From Gremmenia infestans (taxonomy: Eukaryota > Ascomycota > Leotiomycetes > Helotiales > Hamatocanthoscyphaceae): 64,000 nucleotides of DNA. The notes beneath the pieces are model-generated. The model was not told the origin of the DNA and searched no databases. It saw only the letters and a list, made by a program, of their open reading frames with translations. Each line of letters starts with the position of its first letter. The first letter of the stretch is position 1. Location of the stretch: NCBI GenBank assembly GCA_032629725.1, contig JAFEVB010000029.1, forward strand, positions 806,001 to 870,000. The letters are read 5' to 3'. Made by a program: the position numbers and the translations under genes. This document shows, piece after piece, positions 47,348-57,068 of the stretch.

Positions 47348-48086
47348 ATGCATCTCAGCAGATAGACCAGTTCGACTTTTCTTTTACATTATCAGCATTT
47401 CGCTACACGACACAATTCGATTTTTTTTTCTTTCACTCTTCACGAACTCAAGCGCGGCGTTTATGGTCAAGAATTTTGGGAGGGCGGCGGGCGGAACCAA
47501 ATATGACGAAGGAATAACCAGGCGTTTTACTGAATTGGTCTTCTGAATGTGTGGCCGTTTTTGCTGCATTTACACCACTGGCTTCACTTCACGATACAAA
47601 AAAACATTGTTGTGCACCTTATTTTATTTCTTTTTCGGATCGGCGGGAATTCCGTACTCCACCTTCGTTGATTTTTGCTTTCTTTTGTACAATTTAGGCG
47701 GATAAAGACGTGTTGTTGTTAAATTGCCCCAAGCGCTGGGACTTTTCTTATTTTTGACGTTATTGCGTTGGGTTCTTGATCCGTACGTAGGTGGAATGGA
47801 TGGAGATATGGCACCAAGTCTTGAGAGACGAGGACTGTGCGGCATGTGATATTGTAGACTATGGATGGTTTGCAATATAAAACATTAAATTGTGTACCGT
47901 TTTTGATGAGTGTGAACGCTACTGCCATGTGAAATTTTCATCACTGGCCGGCCGCCTCTTCAGGCTACACCTAATACTTACTTCCTCGTGTCTTCCCGAT
48001 AACCTAAACCACTCTCTAAAGAATAAATAGCGACCAACACCCACCATCATAACTACCGTCTAACTCGCCCCTATTCCTTGCAAACT
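47348..48086. other. intergenic, rim15 3' flank and promoter of membrane protein gene
   Basis: No gene was seen. The open frame 47624-47875 (-) is short, Lys-rich and unsupported. Confidence 0.5.
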
Positions 48087-49303
48087 ATGGACATTGCTGC
48101 TACCTTTGGCCTCGGCCTAGGACAAGTAAGTGTGGTTTCGTATATTCCCGAACTTATGCGTGTTGGAGTGAAAGTAGGATAATGCCGAGGTGTGTTGGTA
48201 TACTTGGGAAGTTGCAAAACTTGTGAAGGGGTGCAAGTACACCAATTAGTTTCGCACGGTTACGTAAGCGTTCTTGAACTAGCTATCTATGACAACGCCT
48301 TTCCAACCTCACTTGGACCTTGCTACTCTTCCTCATCAACCATCACCACCAAATCTCGTGGATACTCTCAATAATATGTTATTTGAATTTCTGGAAGTTC
48401 GGCAGTGATCAGGTTCCATGCAGTGTTTGGATTCGCGTGTTATTGGAAGTCACTCCATATATCACACCACCTTTGTTAGTAACTAGGAAATGCGCAAATA
48501 GGTAGTATGTTCATCACGAGCTTTCTTACAGTATAAATACATTTCTTAATTCAAATAAAAATTTTCGCAATACTCTCACGGTTATCAATTACACAATTGA
48601 CGCAGCAGGAAAAGCTTCAAACAACAACAATTCGAAATATATCCGAAACACTCGCAAACATTACAATCCCCGCCTTCAACATGATCCTCTTCGAGACCAA
48701 CACCTCAGTCTTCGAGATATTGTGGGATATCGCCCTCGCACTCTTCATAATACGCATTGCCTTCGTCTACTTCCTGCTCTCCTTCATAAGCGGCGCCATC
48801 GTAATCTATTTCCGGATCGCTGAGATAACGCCCCTACACCACCTAACGCAACCCCAATCCGATCTCACCACCTTCTCAATATGGCTCATCGCCGCCACCC
48901 TGTGGGCACGCTACTCAACCGTCGTGTACCAAGTACCCAGAGTGGGCGGCTTTAGATTGGCGATTGGGGCGTTGGCGACGGTGTTTATGCTATGTGCGGA
49001 GCTGGTGGGCGGAGTGGTGCTGTATGAGAAGGGGTATATGGCTTGGATTTGTCAGACAGATATGCTGGCTGCGGCGCTGGGTGCCGCAAGCCTGGGGATG
49101 TATGGGCTTATGCCGTGGCTGCTTATGACGGTGGAGCAGGAGTCGGATGAGATGGGAGAGACTTATCATGGGCAGGAGAAGAAGCCGATTATGGCTGCTG
49201 TGTAAGTCTATTTGCCTTGTTCTATGCGCGGTTGCTAATGTTTGGTAGACCAACAGTCGCGTTGGCGGAGAAATCGAAACAGAATGGAAAGAAGCACATT
49301 TGA
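48087..49303 (+). CDS. small integral membrane protein, unknown function (three exons, 229 aa)
   Basis: Proposed exons are 48087-48125, 48606-49201 and 49249-49303. The last join (GCTGCTGT|GTAAGT...TTTGGTAG|A) is a standard 47-nt intron and adds a Lys-rich tail ending GKKHI. The first intron is long (480 nt) and rests on frame agreement and good splice signals (GGACAA|GTAAGT and GACGCAG|CAGGAA); without it, translation could begin at 48681. About four hydrophobic segments are visible: ILWDIALALFIIRIAFVYFL with a second half SFISGAIVIYF, FSIWLIAATLWA, LAIGALATVFMLCAELVGGV and ALGAASLGMYGLMPWLLM. I do not recognise a named family; it looks like a fungal-only multi-pass membrane protein. Confidence 0.65.
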
Positions 49304-50115
49304 TGTCTCGCGTGACACAATGAGCCTGGAATGGTCTTGCCTGTAAGATACGATGTTTGGGAAAGTCGATTCGAGTGCTGTCGGCGTAAGGTAGAACATA
49401 TTGGAAGGCGTTAGGTTTGCCATCTCCAATTAGGAGAGGCTTGCTTTGGCCGACGGCACTGTATAGGTACATCCATATCAAGGCGTGAGGGAATGCAAGC
49501 CGCATTCCCAAAACCTTTAATTCACATATATTTACCTCTACATATATTCGCACTATAATTGGATGAACGGTCTTGCGACTGTCGATATACCCGTCATTAA
49601 CGGTGTTTTTAGATACTTCTGAGGAGCAAGTCCATTTATTATGACTAAGAAACTACATCTACTGTACGCCTAGGAGGTGTTCCGCCTTCCGCCGACCAAA
49701 TGCATGGTTTCCCACCCCAAGAGAGAAGGGTATGCCATGGATCCCTGCATAGAGGTGAAAGCCAAGACTATCTGCTCTGGTTAATCCCAACGGAAGGGAA
49801 GCTTTTTCCGAACTAACAATTGTGGCTGATCAGAGGTGAGTTGTGTTGTCTCACCTGATAGTTGGGAAATAAGCTAACAAAATCGCCGGGTCCGAAGTAC
49901 AGGAGTTAGCATGCTGGCAGACCAAATAAATCTTTTGGGGAACTTACGTATAGCTCCTTACCATCTTGTGAAGCGCCGGTCCGAAATTCCTGATCTCTAA
50001 GAAGCTCTCGGTTGTACAGCTTCTTCAAAGTGGCATCCTGGACTCTACACTTAGGTGGCTTTTCCGAGACCCCCGGAAGTGTTGGAATTGCGCATGCCCA
50101 GAGTATACCTGATAT
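49304..50115. other. convergent intergenic region
   Basis: No gene was seen. A TACTGTAC word occurs near 49669-49676. Confidence 0.5.
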
Positions 50116-51035
50116 CTACTCGGTTAATCCATTATGTTCCATTTTGTCTCCCGTACAGTCGTCGGAGAACAGTAGTTGGGCACGCTCCTCAAAATCCAGT
50201 GGGGTGCGTGAGTCTATAGAAGATACCATCTTCAGATTCGGAAAGTTTGCGGAATCTTTTAAGCTTTTCTCAATAGCGAAAGGATGAAATGTAGTGTGGA
50301 TGATATCGAAGTCCACAAGTATGTGGGTAATCTTGAGGAAATCAACCGCTAAGGAATAGTGCGGGTACGGAATGCAGAATGTGTGGTAAAAAGTTAAATC
50401 GAAACGCCCTGCCGGTTCTTTCTGCTCCAAGAATCTTATGCATAATACGAAATAGAAGACATCCTTCTCGAAGTCGACGACGATATTTGAGGTGCTAAAT
50501 GCTGGCTTGTACGTCTTGCTGGCAATGTCCCTGGATCTCTGGCAGGTACTTAAAAGAGCAGGATCGGGTGAACGATAATTTTTGTTGAACTTAAGCCAGG
50601 TCCATGGATTTATAGGGATCCAGTCAACGTCTGTCGCGCCTCTATCGTCAAGCTCCATTTCATCCGTTTTCACCTCGACTGTCAGGACTCGAGGACCAGG
50701 CACCATGCTCCCAGATCACATCCTGCAACTCATTTGGAAGGCGGGAGAAAGGGTGAAAGATTTCGGTATCGAGTTCGTGCGTTGACGTCCAGCGTCGCTC
50801 AGCATTTTCTCCATCTTGATCTAAACAGGCCAGCTATGAACTCAATATCCTGCTAATCAGGAAAACAGCTTACCTTGTTCTTGGCGGCAACTTCTGGGCC
50901 CTCGGAGTGAAGTCCAGCCTTTATGCGATTCCAAGCTGCGAAATCATCATCTCTCAGGACATTGACCAGGTCAAGGCCTCTTGACTCTAGCTCTTCCTGC
51001 AACTGTACGGCGTTCATGTTTGTGTATGTAGACAT
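50116..51035 (-). pseudogene. 2EXR-domain gene with frame breaks, probable pseudogene
   Basis: Three pieces of one 2EXR-type protein are visible in two frames. The N-terminal piece (51035-50876) reads MSTYTNMNAVQLQEELESRG and ends at a good donor (AACAAG|GTAAGC). The middle piece, after the acceptor GTTTAG near 50820, carries the family signature FHPFSRLPNELQDVIWEH. The C-terminal piece (from 50705) begins VPGPRVLTVEV, the expected continuation, and runs to 50116. Middle and end are out of frame with each other by one base at GAGCATG|GTGCCT; the middle is also out of frame with the first exon, and the frame that links the first and last pieces is closed by a TGA inside the middle. 2EXR proteins are a large fungal family of unknown function, often found in expanded numbers. 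Sequencing error at two places is possible but less likely than decay. Confidence 0.7.
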
Positions 51036-51948
51036 GTTTGATGAGGTTGGTGGTATCTAGGTATGGGGCCTGATGAGTTTGAGTGGAAGTATGGCCGAAG
51101 TTGATCGGATTCAAGAGGTTTTTATCTGCAATTCACAAAACCTGCTTCAGAGTTTATCAGAATTGCGTGAATGCACCCTTGCTAACCACACCTTCCATGT
51201 TCAAAGCAGCGTTGAACGGATACAAGATTTGAGCTGTAATTGAATATGAGTTTACTAGCTATAGCTGAATAACCCCGTAGAGGAGTTGGGGTATTCATGC
51301 TGTGACATAAACTTTCTTAGGACACGTGAGATGATATACCAGCAAGGCAAAAACAGCTTGCTATATAGCATATGGTGCGAGCAAAATACCTCGACAATAA
51401 TTACGTGAGTTGCAGACTGTATCAAGCATAACTATACTTGGCGGCACGTTTCTACGATCTCCTCGTCTTGATCTATAACCATTAACAATCATCAAGCAGG
51501 TAATCTAAGACTGTAATTATATATGAATGAATTTGTATAACTCTACTTAGGTTGACTCGTACCAAATAGGTAGTTTATATTGAGCGATTGAAGATATGTT
51601 TGCTAGCCAGATAACTCACTTCCATTTGGTTTTGAGAAAGTAAAAAGCCGCCAAATTCACTCTTACGCTCTGGAAATATCATCCGTGTTGCAAACTACCT
51701 CATACAGCGAACATGATCATGGTATACTTATTTTAGTATGCATGTTTACATTCACATTCACATTCGGCTGGAAAAGGGGCAGTGCGTCTATGGCACAATT
51801 CACCCCGCCATAGCGTTGACTGGTTGACGCCTGGTCACGAGCTTCAACGCGCGTGTCGTTGCCGTGCAATTGACTTATCCCAAAAGAAGACGACCAACGA
51901 TGCTTGGACAACTCAAAGATACATATTGCTTAGCTGCTTGCTTTAACC
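51036..51948. other. divergent intergenic region, 2EXR remnant and unknown gene
   Basis: AT-rich, no gene seen. Several in-frame fragments here are under 70 codons and show no family resemblance. Confidence 0.5.
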
Positions 51949-53889
51949 ATGGTAAATCCCTCAGATGTGGAAATCCTGGTGCACATCACCGCCCCAAGCA
52001 GAGGACCAGATGATGCTCGATATCGAGCTCTAGCTCACGCGTACTTGGACTTTGAACCTACAAGGAGACACAGAATAGAAAACGACGCGCCCGTTGGCAT
52101 GGAAGGAATGGGAGAGGAGGAGGCCCAAAGCCAACTCCTGGAGGAGTTGCATCAGTCCACGCAAGAAGAGCCGGAATCTGAAGCCTCGTACCGGCCAGAA
52201 GAGGAAAGCGCGCCCTCACGAGCGTCCTTCCCATACGGATATCAGCACGCACCGGGCTTTTCGCAGTCACTTACATCTCCACAACTGTCTTTCGACAGCG
52301 TGTTAGACTCTCCAGTCTTCCGGCCCCCAAACACGTGGCAGCAACGTCTGTCTCAGTATGACGGAAGTCAAGAGGAGGAGGCTTCGGGGAATCAATGGCC
52401 CAAGGCACCAAGTACAATTGCCGATTCCCAACCGCAAAATGACAGGTCAATGGCAGCCGTAGCTTCTCCCACTACAATGTTGGAATTGATACTTCAGCAA
52501 ATTGATACCTCTGATGGTACATCACTAGGCGGGACTACGAGTCAGAGGTCGAGCAGATCCACGGGTTATGGCAGCCAGACTATTGCCTCCAGTCAAGACA
52601 GACTTGGAGGTATGACTGTCTCCAAGATGACGTCCTCCTCCCCCATGCCCGTCATCGAGGAATTTCATCTGGGGCCTGAAATCCAAGTTGCCCGAACTTC
52701 AAGCGCCGACGAGATGACGAATGAGAGATCAACTGCTTCCGGGGCACATACCTCTCTTCCGGAAAACAAGACAATTGATTCTGGTGCGCAGCTGCTTCCT
52801 GCAATTTCAGTAAATGAAACCTCAGCCACGCCCAGTCCTGCCTTGCCACGAGCACGACCTGAAAGATACCAGACTCGGAGCTCATCGCAGAGTTTTGGAA
52901 GTGTTGTACCTGCCACATCTACTCCTATTATTTCCTCTGGCCGAGAAAGTAGGAATGAAGAGAATGATCCCGCGGAAGCTTCATGTTCTCAGCTTGAAGT
53001 ACCAGCAACTTCTACGAATGGTACAATTTCGCCCCCATTATTGGAAGACGTTAGTAAAATGCAGTCTTCCGGTCAAGTTCGCAGCTTTGAGAGGGAAATA
53101 CCTCGGACGGCTACTGCTACTGCCATAGCTCGATTTGTACAGACAACGACCCCGCAGAAACAGCACAAGTCCACGCTGGAGTCTCAGACAAACCTGCCCC
53201 CTGCCACACAAGAGCCAAATCTTCAATTGAAAAGAAAATGGCCTGAGACTATTCCTGAAAGCGAAAACGTTTCGTCTTCAGCGCCAGCAATTGCGCCCTC
53301 TATATCTTTTCCTGGGAGTTTGCGGCCGCAGAAGAGGCAACACCGTGATATAGGCTCTTCGCAATCCGCAACAACATCCGTTCGGATCCCTTTAAGCGAT
53401 ACTCCCGATATTTCGATGAATTTACCACCTAGTAGTCAATCTATTTCTCCGTGGGCCGATAAGCTTGAAATACGACCAGGTATACCAGTTACGGCCTCTA
53501 CAGATACGACCCCTGAGATGCTCATCACCCCTGACCTAAGCTTGTTAACTTTTAAGATGAGGATAGCAAGTCTCTTTCGCCCCGCACACCAATCTCGAGA
53601 CCTGCGACCAATGGAACGAGGCTACTGGCTTGTCAATTGTGAGATGTGGAGCACCCAGATTCGAGCCGATACCTGGAAGCGGCTGGGAGACTTCGTTGGC
53701 AAGTCAAGAGTTGGATGGGGTGTTTGGTGCGTGAGAGACGAGCAGTGCAGTATGATTAGAGTTTACTGCTGGGGAGTCATCGTGGGCCATATTTACCTGC
53801 TACTTGTGCTGAGCAGCGGGAACAAGATGAATAGGACTAGGGCGTCTTGGATGGGTGGTGATGGAGAGCCGCTTATCAAAATGCCCTGA
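51949..53889 (+). CDS. unknown protein, disordered N-terminus plus conserved C-terminal domain (646 aa)
   Basis: A single exon. The start lies in a standard context (ttaaccATGG) and opens with NPSDVEILVHITAPSRGPDD, a well-formed segment (ordered-looking, about residues 1-35) found in many mould proteins of this type as I recall them. Residues 40-500 are Ser/Gln/Thr/Pro-rich and low in complexity, probably disordered. The last 130 residues look folded: RGYWLVNCEMWSTQIRADTW, GWGVWCVRDEQCSMIRVYCW, GVIVGHIYLLLVLSS and ASWMGGDGEPLIKMP. I recognise this C-terminal block as a conserved fungal domain without an assigned role. The Trp/Tyr-rich character suggests a binding domain. No signal peptide or clear membrane segment; GVIVGHIYLLLVL is hydrophobic but short. 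Confidence 0.8.
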   Translation: MVNPSDVEILVHITAPSRGPDDARYRALAHAYLDFEPTRRHRIENDAPVGMEGMGEEEAQSQLLEELHQSTQEEPESEASYRPEEESAPSRASFPYGYQHAPGFSQSLTSPQLSFDSVLDSPVFRPPNTWQQRLSQYDGSQEEEASGNQWPKAPSTIADSQPQNDRSMAAVASPTTMLELILQQIDTSDGTSLGGTTSQRSSRSTGYGSQTIASSQDRLGGMTVSKMTSSSPMPVIEEFHLGPEIQVARTSSADEMTNERSTASGAHTSLPENKTIDSGAQLLPAISVNETSATPSPALPRARPERYQTRSSSQSFGSVVPATSTPIISSGRESRNEENDPAEASCSQLEVPATSTNGTISPPLLEDVSKMQSSGQVRSFEREIPRTATATAIARFVQTTTPQKQHKSTLESQTNLPPATQEPNLQLKRKWPETIPESENVSSSAPAIAPSISFPGSLRPQKRQHRDIGSSQSATTSVRIPLSDTPDISMNLPPSSQSISPWADKLEIRPGIPVTASTDTTPEMLITPDLSLLTFKMRIASLFRPAHQSRDLRPMERGYWLVNCEMWSTQIRADTWKRLGDFVGKSRVGWGVWCVRDEQCSMIRVYCWGVIVGHIYLLLVLSSGNKMNRTRASWMGGDGEPLIKMP

Positions 53890-54570
53890 AGACCTTGGAT
53901 ATGTGTCTAGGAACCTAAGAGGAGTTCATCAAACCTCAAAAAGCTGTCGTCTAGCACAAGATACTGATCCACTCCCAAGCTTGAAGTTCCGGCTAGACAG
54001 ACTACGCAAGGACCATTTTATCCCAAAGGATACCCGGGGGAGATTGTTCCCCGATGGCATTCCCAATACAACAACTTTATTGTGGTCATAAGAGGGTTCG
54101 GCTTTTTCACCCACCAAAATATTCGACCTACTAGCTCAGAGCAACTCTATGCTAACTACTTAGTGGAACCTCGGTTCCATTGTCTCTGGATAGCTGCAAG
54201 CGGCAGGGAATTCTTATTCATGGAAGACATACCATACTTAATCCTTCGACAGCTTAACTGCTGGTCTAATTACATCAATAACTTAGCAATTGACGATCTG
54301 TGTACTGGTGCACGTGAAGTCATACTTTCTGTTCGCAATGCATGTAAGTGGTAGCTAGGAAGCGGAAAATGGCTTTTCGATTCATGTTAGCCCGAACCCA
54401 TCTCCCATTTAGAACCTATTGGATTGTTGGAACATGTGACCATCCGATATATTTTGATTTGTTTCCAGCGTCAACCTCAAGACCTACTATCCATCATATC
54501 GCAAAAAGAAGTGTGATACTTCAACGCGAATGACTTCTCAGCTACTAATGCAGCACAAATCCCGTCAGTC
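53890..54570. other. convergent intergenic region
   Basis: Open frames at 53855-54091 and 54082-54354 (+) overlap and have no family resemblance. They could be decayed coding sequence, but nothing supports this. Confidence 0.45.
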
Positions 54571-55888
54571 CTAGGCATCAATCCCACTATCCCTATAAAC
54601 CTCCTTAATCAACCTATGCCTCTCAACCGCGTCCTCAAAAGTACAATTGATCCTCCCCGCCTTCAACTCCTTATAAACACTCGCCACATTCCTCGCCGGC
54701 AACTCCAACGCCGCAAACTCCTCCTCCCACCCCACCTCCTTTACCTCGTCGCTCGCATGATCGTGTACCTCGATCTTCATATCGGGCGACCCGATCTGGA
54801 GGAACGGGCCAGAGGCAGTGATACGTATTTCGCCCTCGGAACCGGCGATGCGCCAGTCGAGACCGGGCTGCCCTTTGAAAGGGGCGCCGCCGCGCAGGGA
54901 TACGGAGATGGGGACTGAGGAGGCGAGGGTGCCGGTTAGGAAAATGGTGTCGTCGGAGGTTTTGGGGAGGGTGGGGTTCAGGATTGTCTTGGCGTCGTCG
55001 TCTAGGAGGGTTATTGTTGGACGGCGGTTTGCGATGGTTGTTTTGGGGCCAATGGAGAAGCCGTATCCGAGGACTGTGTGGTGATGAGTAGTTTGTTTGA
55101 AGAATATTTTTGATTCAGGATAGGGAAGGAAAGGGAAGAAAAGGGAAGAAAAGGGAAGAAAAGGGAAGAAAAGGGAAGAAAAGAAAGAAAGAATGGAAGG
55201 AGGAAATACCAGCTTGAATATAATCAATCGAATGTCCGAAATGAATCGTCACTATATTCCCCCCCCACGTCCCTCTTCATGAGATACTGATACGCCGCCG
55301 TAATACTCGCTCCCCCTAGGCCCGCGGCTCCCGTCCACGTCGAGCTCAACACCTTCCCAATCGTCCCACTGTCCAGCAGCTCCTTGATTTTCTTCACGAA
55401 GGGCGCTTGCCGCGCCTGCAAATCAACCACGGCGTTCTTCACACCGCCCTCGTTCTTCAGCTTCAGCAGCTCTTCGGCCTCGGCGAGGTTCTTGCCGAGT
55501 GGCCATTCGACGAGCACGTCTTTGCCTGCTTTTAGAGACGGAGCGATGGTTGCGTAGTGCCTGTCTACACGCACGCTGCAGACGACTAGGTCGATATCTT
55601 TGTCGTTTGCGATGTCTGGTCGAGTTGTTGTCAGTCTTTGCTCACGTGATGCGAATGACAGGGATCCGATTGATGGCTGAGGTAGCGTAGCTTACCTTCG
55701 GGATTCGCATAGGCTTTCACGGAAGAAGGAAGCCCGTAGGCTTTGATAGATGCCTTGGAGGATTCGACGGTGGAGTTGCAGATAGCTACGATCTCGTAGT
55801 CCGGGGAGGATTGGAGGTAGGGCAGGTGAGCTTTGGGTGCCCAGCCTACTTTTGAGAGGCCGATGAAACCGACGCGGGTTGGTGCCAT
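54571..55888 (-). CDS. Gfo/Idh/MocA-type oxidoreductase, Gal80-like (three exons, 366 aa after one-base frameshift)
   Basis: Exons 55888-55696, 55615-55210 and 55073-54571, with introns of 80 and 136 nt. The N-terminal Rossmann part opens RVGFIGLSKVGWAPKAHLPY and continues YEIVAICNSTVESSKASIKA, DLVVCSVRVDRHY and VEWPLGKNLAEAEELL. The C-terminal part holds GKVLSSTWTGAAG, VTIHFGHSIDYIQ and LDWRIAGSEGEIRITASGP. Enzymes of this superfamily oxidise or reduce sugars or related compounds with NAD(P); close relatives in moulds are called Gal80-like. The exons add up to 1102 nt, one base too many. The fault is at a run of eight G (55259-55266 on the plus strand reads C): seven would give RDVGGNIVTIHFGHS, while eight leads to a stop 14 codons later. 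The substrate is unknown. The EKP active-site motif of many members is here EWP. Confidence 0.8.
55131..55180. repeat. five exact copies of a 10-bp repeat in intron 2 of the oxidoreductase gene
   Basis: AAGGGAAGAA is repeated five times exactly, then continues as (AAAG)n. On the coding strand it is a pure pyrimidine tract inside the 136-nt intron and explains its above-average length. Confidence 0.92.
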
Positions 55889-57068
55889 TGCTGTTGTTGT
55901 GAGTAGGAATTGAGAGTTTGTAAAGTAAAAGGGAGTATTTTGAAGTGATTAATTATGATGTCTGGTGGAATTCTTTCTGTTTGTATAATGTGCGGGGGTG
56001 GTACGGGTGGCGTGAGCTCTCCACTTTATTGTGAGGTATCTATCTATCACTTGCATATGCTTGGAAATCAATTTGCGGCTCTTCTGGACTTCTGATCAGG
56101 GGTTACCTTGCTTAATTATCATGGAGCTGTACTATACTGTACCATTTCGGTAGATCATCAAGGAATCTCGTTCAAAGTTGTTGCTCTTATCCAATGAGTG
56201 CTAGGCATGTCCGAAACTGTTGCATAATAAAAAGGATCCTGACTTCGGATCATTTGCCCAATCATTCGAAGATGCAATGTTGGTATGCATGTTTTACCTT
56301 GGGCTTCCAAAGAGGGTGGACCCGGATGATGCGTTGGATGTTGATATGAAAAATCTGCCGGTAGGCTTCGGATTCGGATTCCCTTCGTGGTGGGAGCCGC
56401 TCAATATATCCCTCTGAAGTGTCTGAATACGTGCTAGACGCAAGTGATGCGGGGATCCGACATCAACCCCCCAGGTGGCTTTGCAAGAGTGATGCCCCCC
56501 GTCCCCGCATTCGAGCTGACATCACGACGCATGGGATGGATAATTACTCGGTCCAACTTTTACTTTGTAATCTCTTTTCATTGATCTGACTAAGACCCCG
56601 CCTAGGCTCGGCCTTTGCGACTGCTACGGCGCTGGAGAATCAAAAAGAGAACAGCATCAGATTTACTAACGCGTTCTTCAGCGAAACTTTCGATCAATAA
56701 ACCTCCCAGAATGCCAGATCCTTTTTACTCCAAACAAACCAGCTCCTAAAAAAGGAGAAAGGCTTTAGTATCAAATGTGATACATACAACTCCCAGAGCA
56801 TCTTGCTTATACGCGCAGACGCTTTTGTTGGCGATGAGAAGAAAAAAAACGCGCCGTCTTCGAATGCTTCAAATCATGTCCCAGAACCCGCAAGAAACTT
56901 TGGAAGGAAATTTGCCTCGGACAGAAGTGCTATGGAGATCGGCCGTGACGGTGGTATGGTATGGCGACTCATGTATCATACGAAGGAAGGTCATGGATAT
57001 GTGGCCCCGGGCCGGGTAGTTTATAGAATGAAATATACGTTATGCATTAAGTATTGGCCATTAGAGAA
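55889..57068. other. intergenic, oxidoreductase promoter and LRG1 3' flank
   Basis: No convincing gene. Frames at 56220-56417 and 56777-57072 (+) have no family resemblance. An ATACTGTACC word is near 56135-56143. Confidence 0.45.

Noticed and set aside
54082..54354. 90-codon open frame between the unknown gene and the oxidoreductase
   Set aside because: No family resemblance, no matching exons upstream or downstream; probably chance in a convergent gap.
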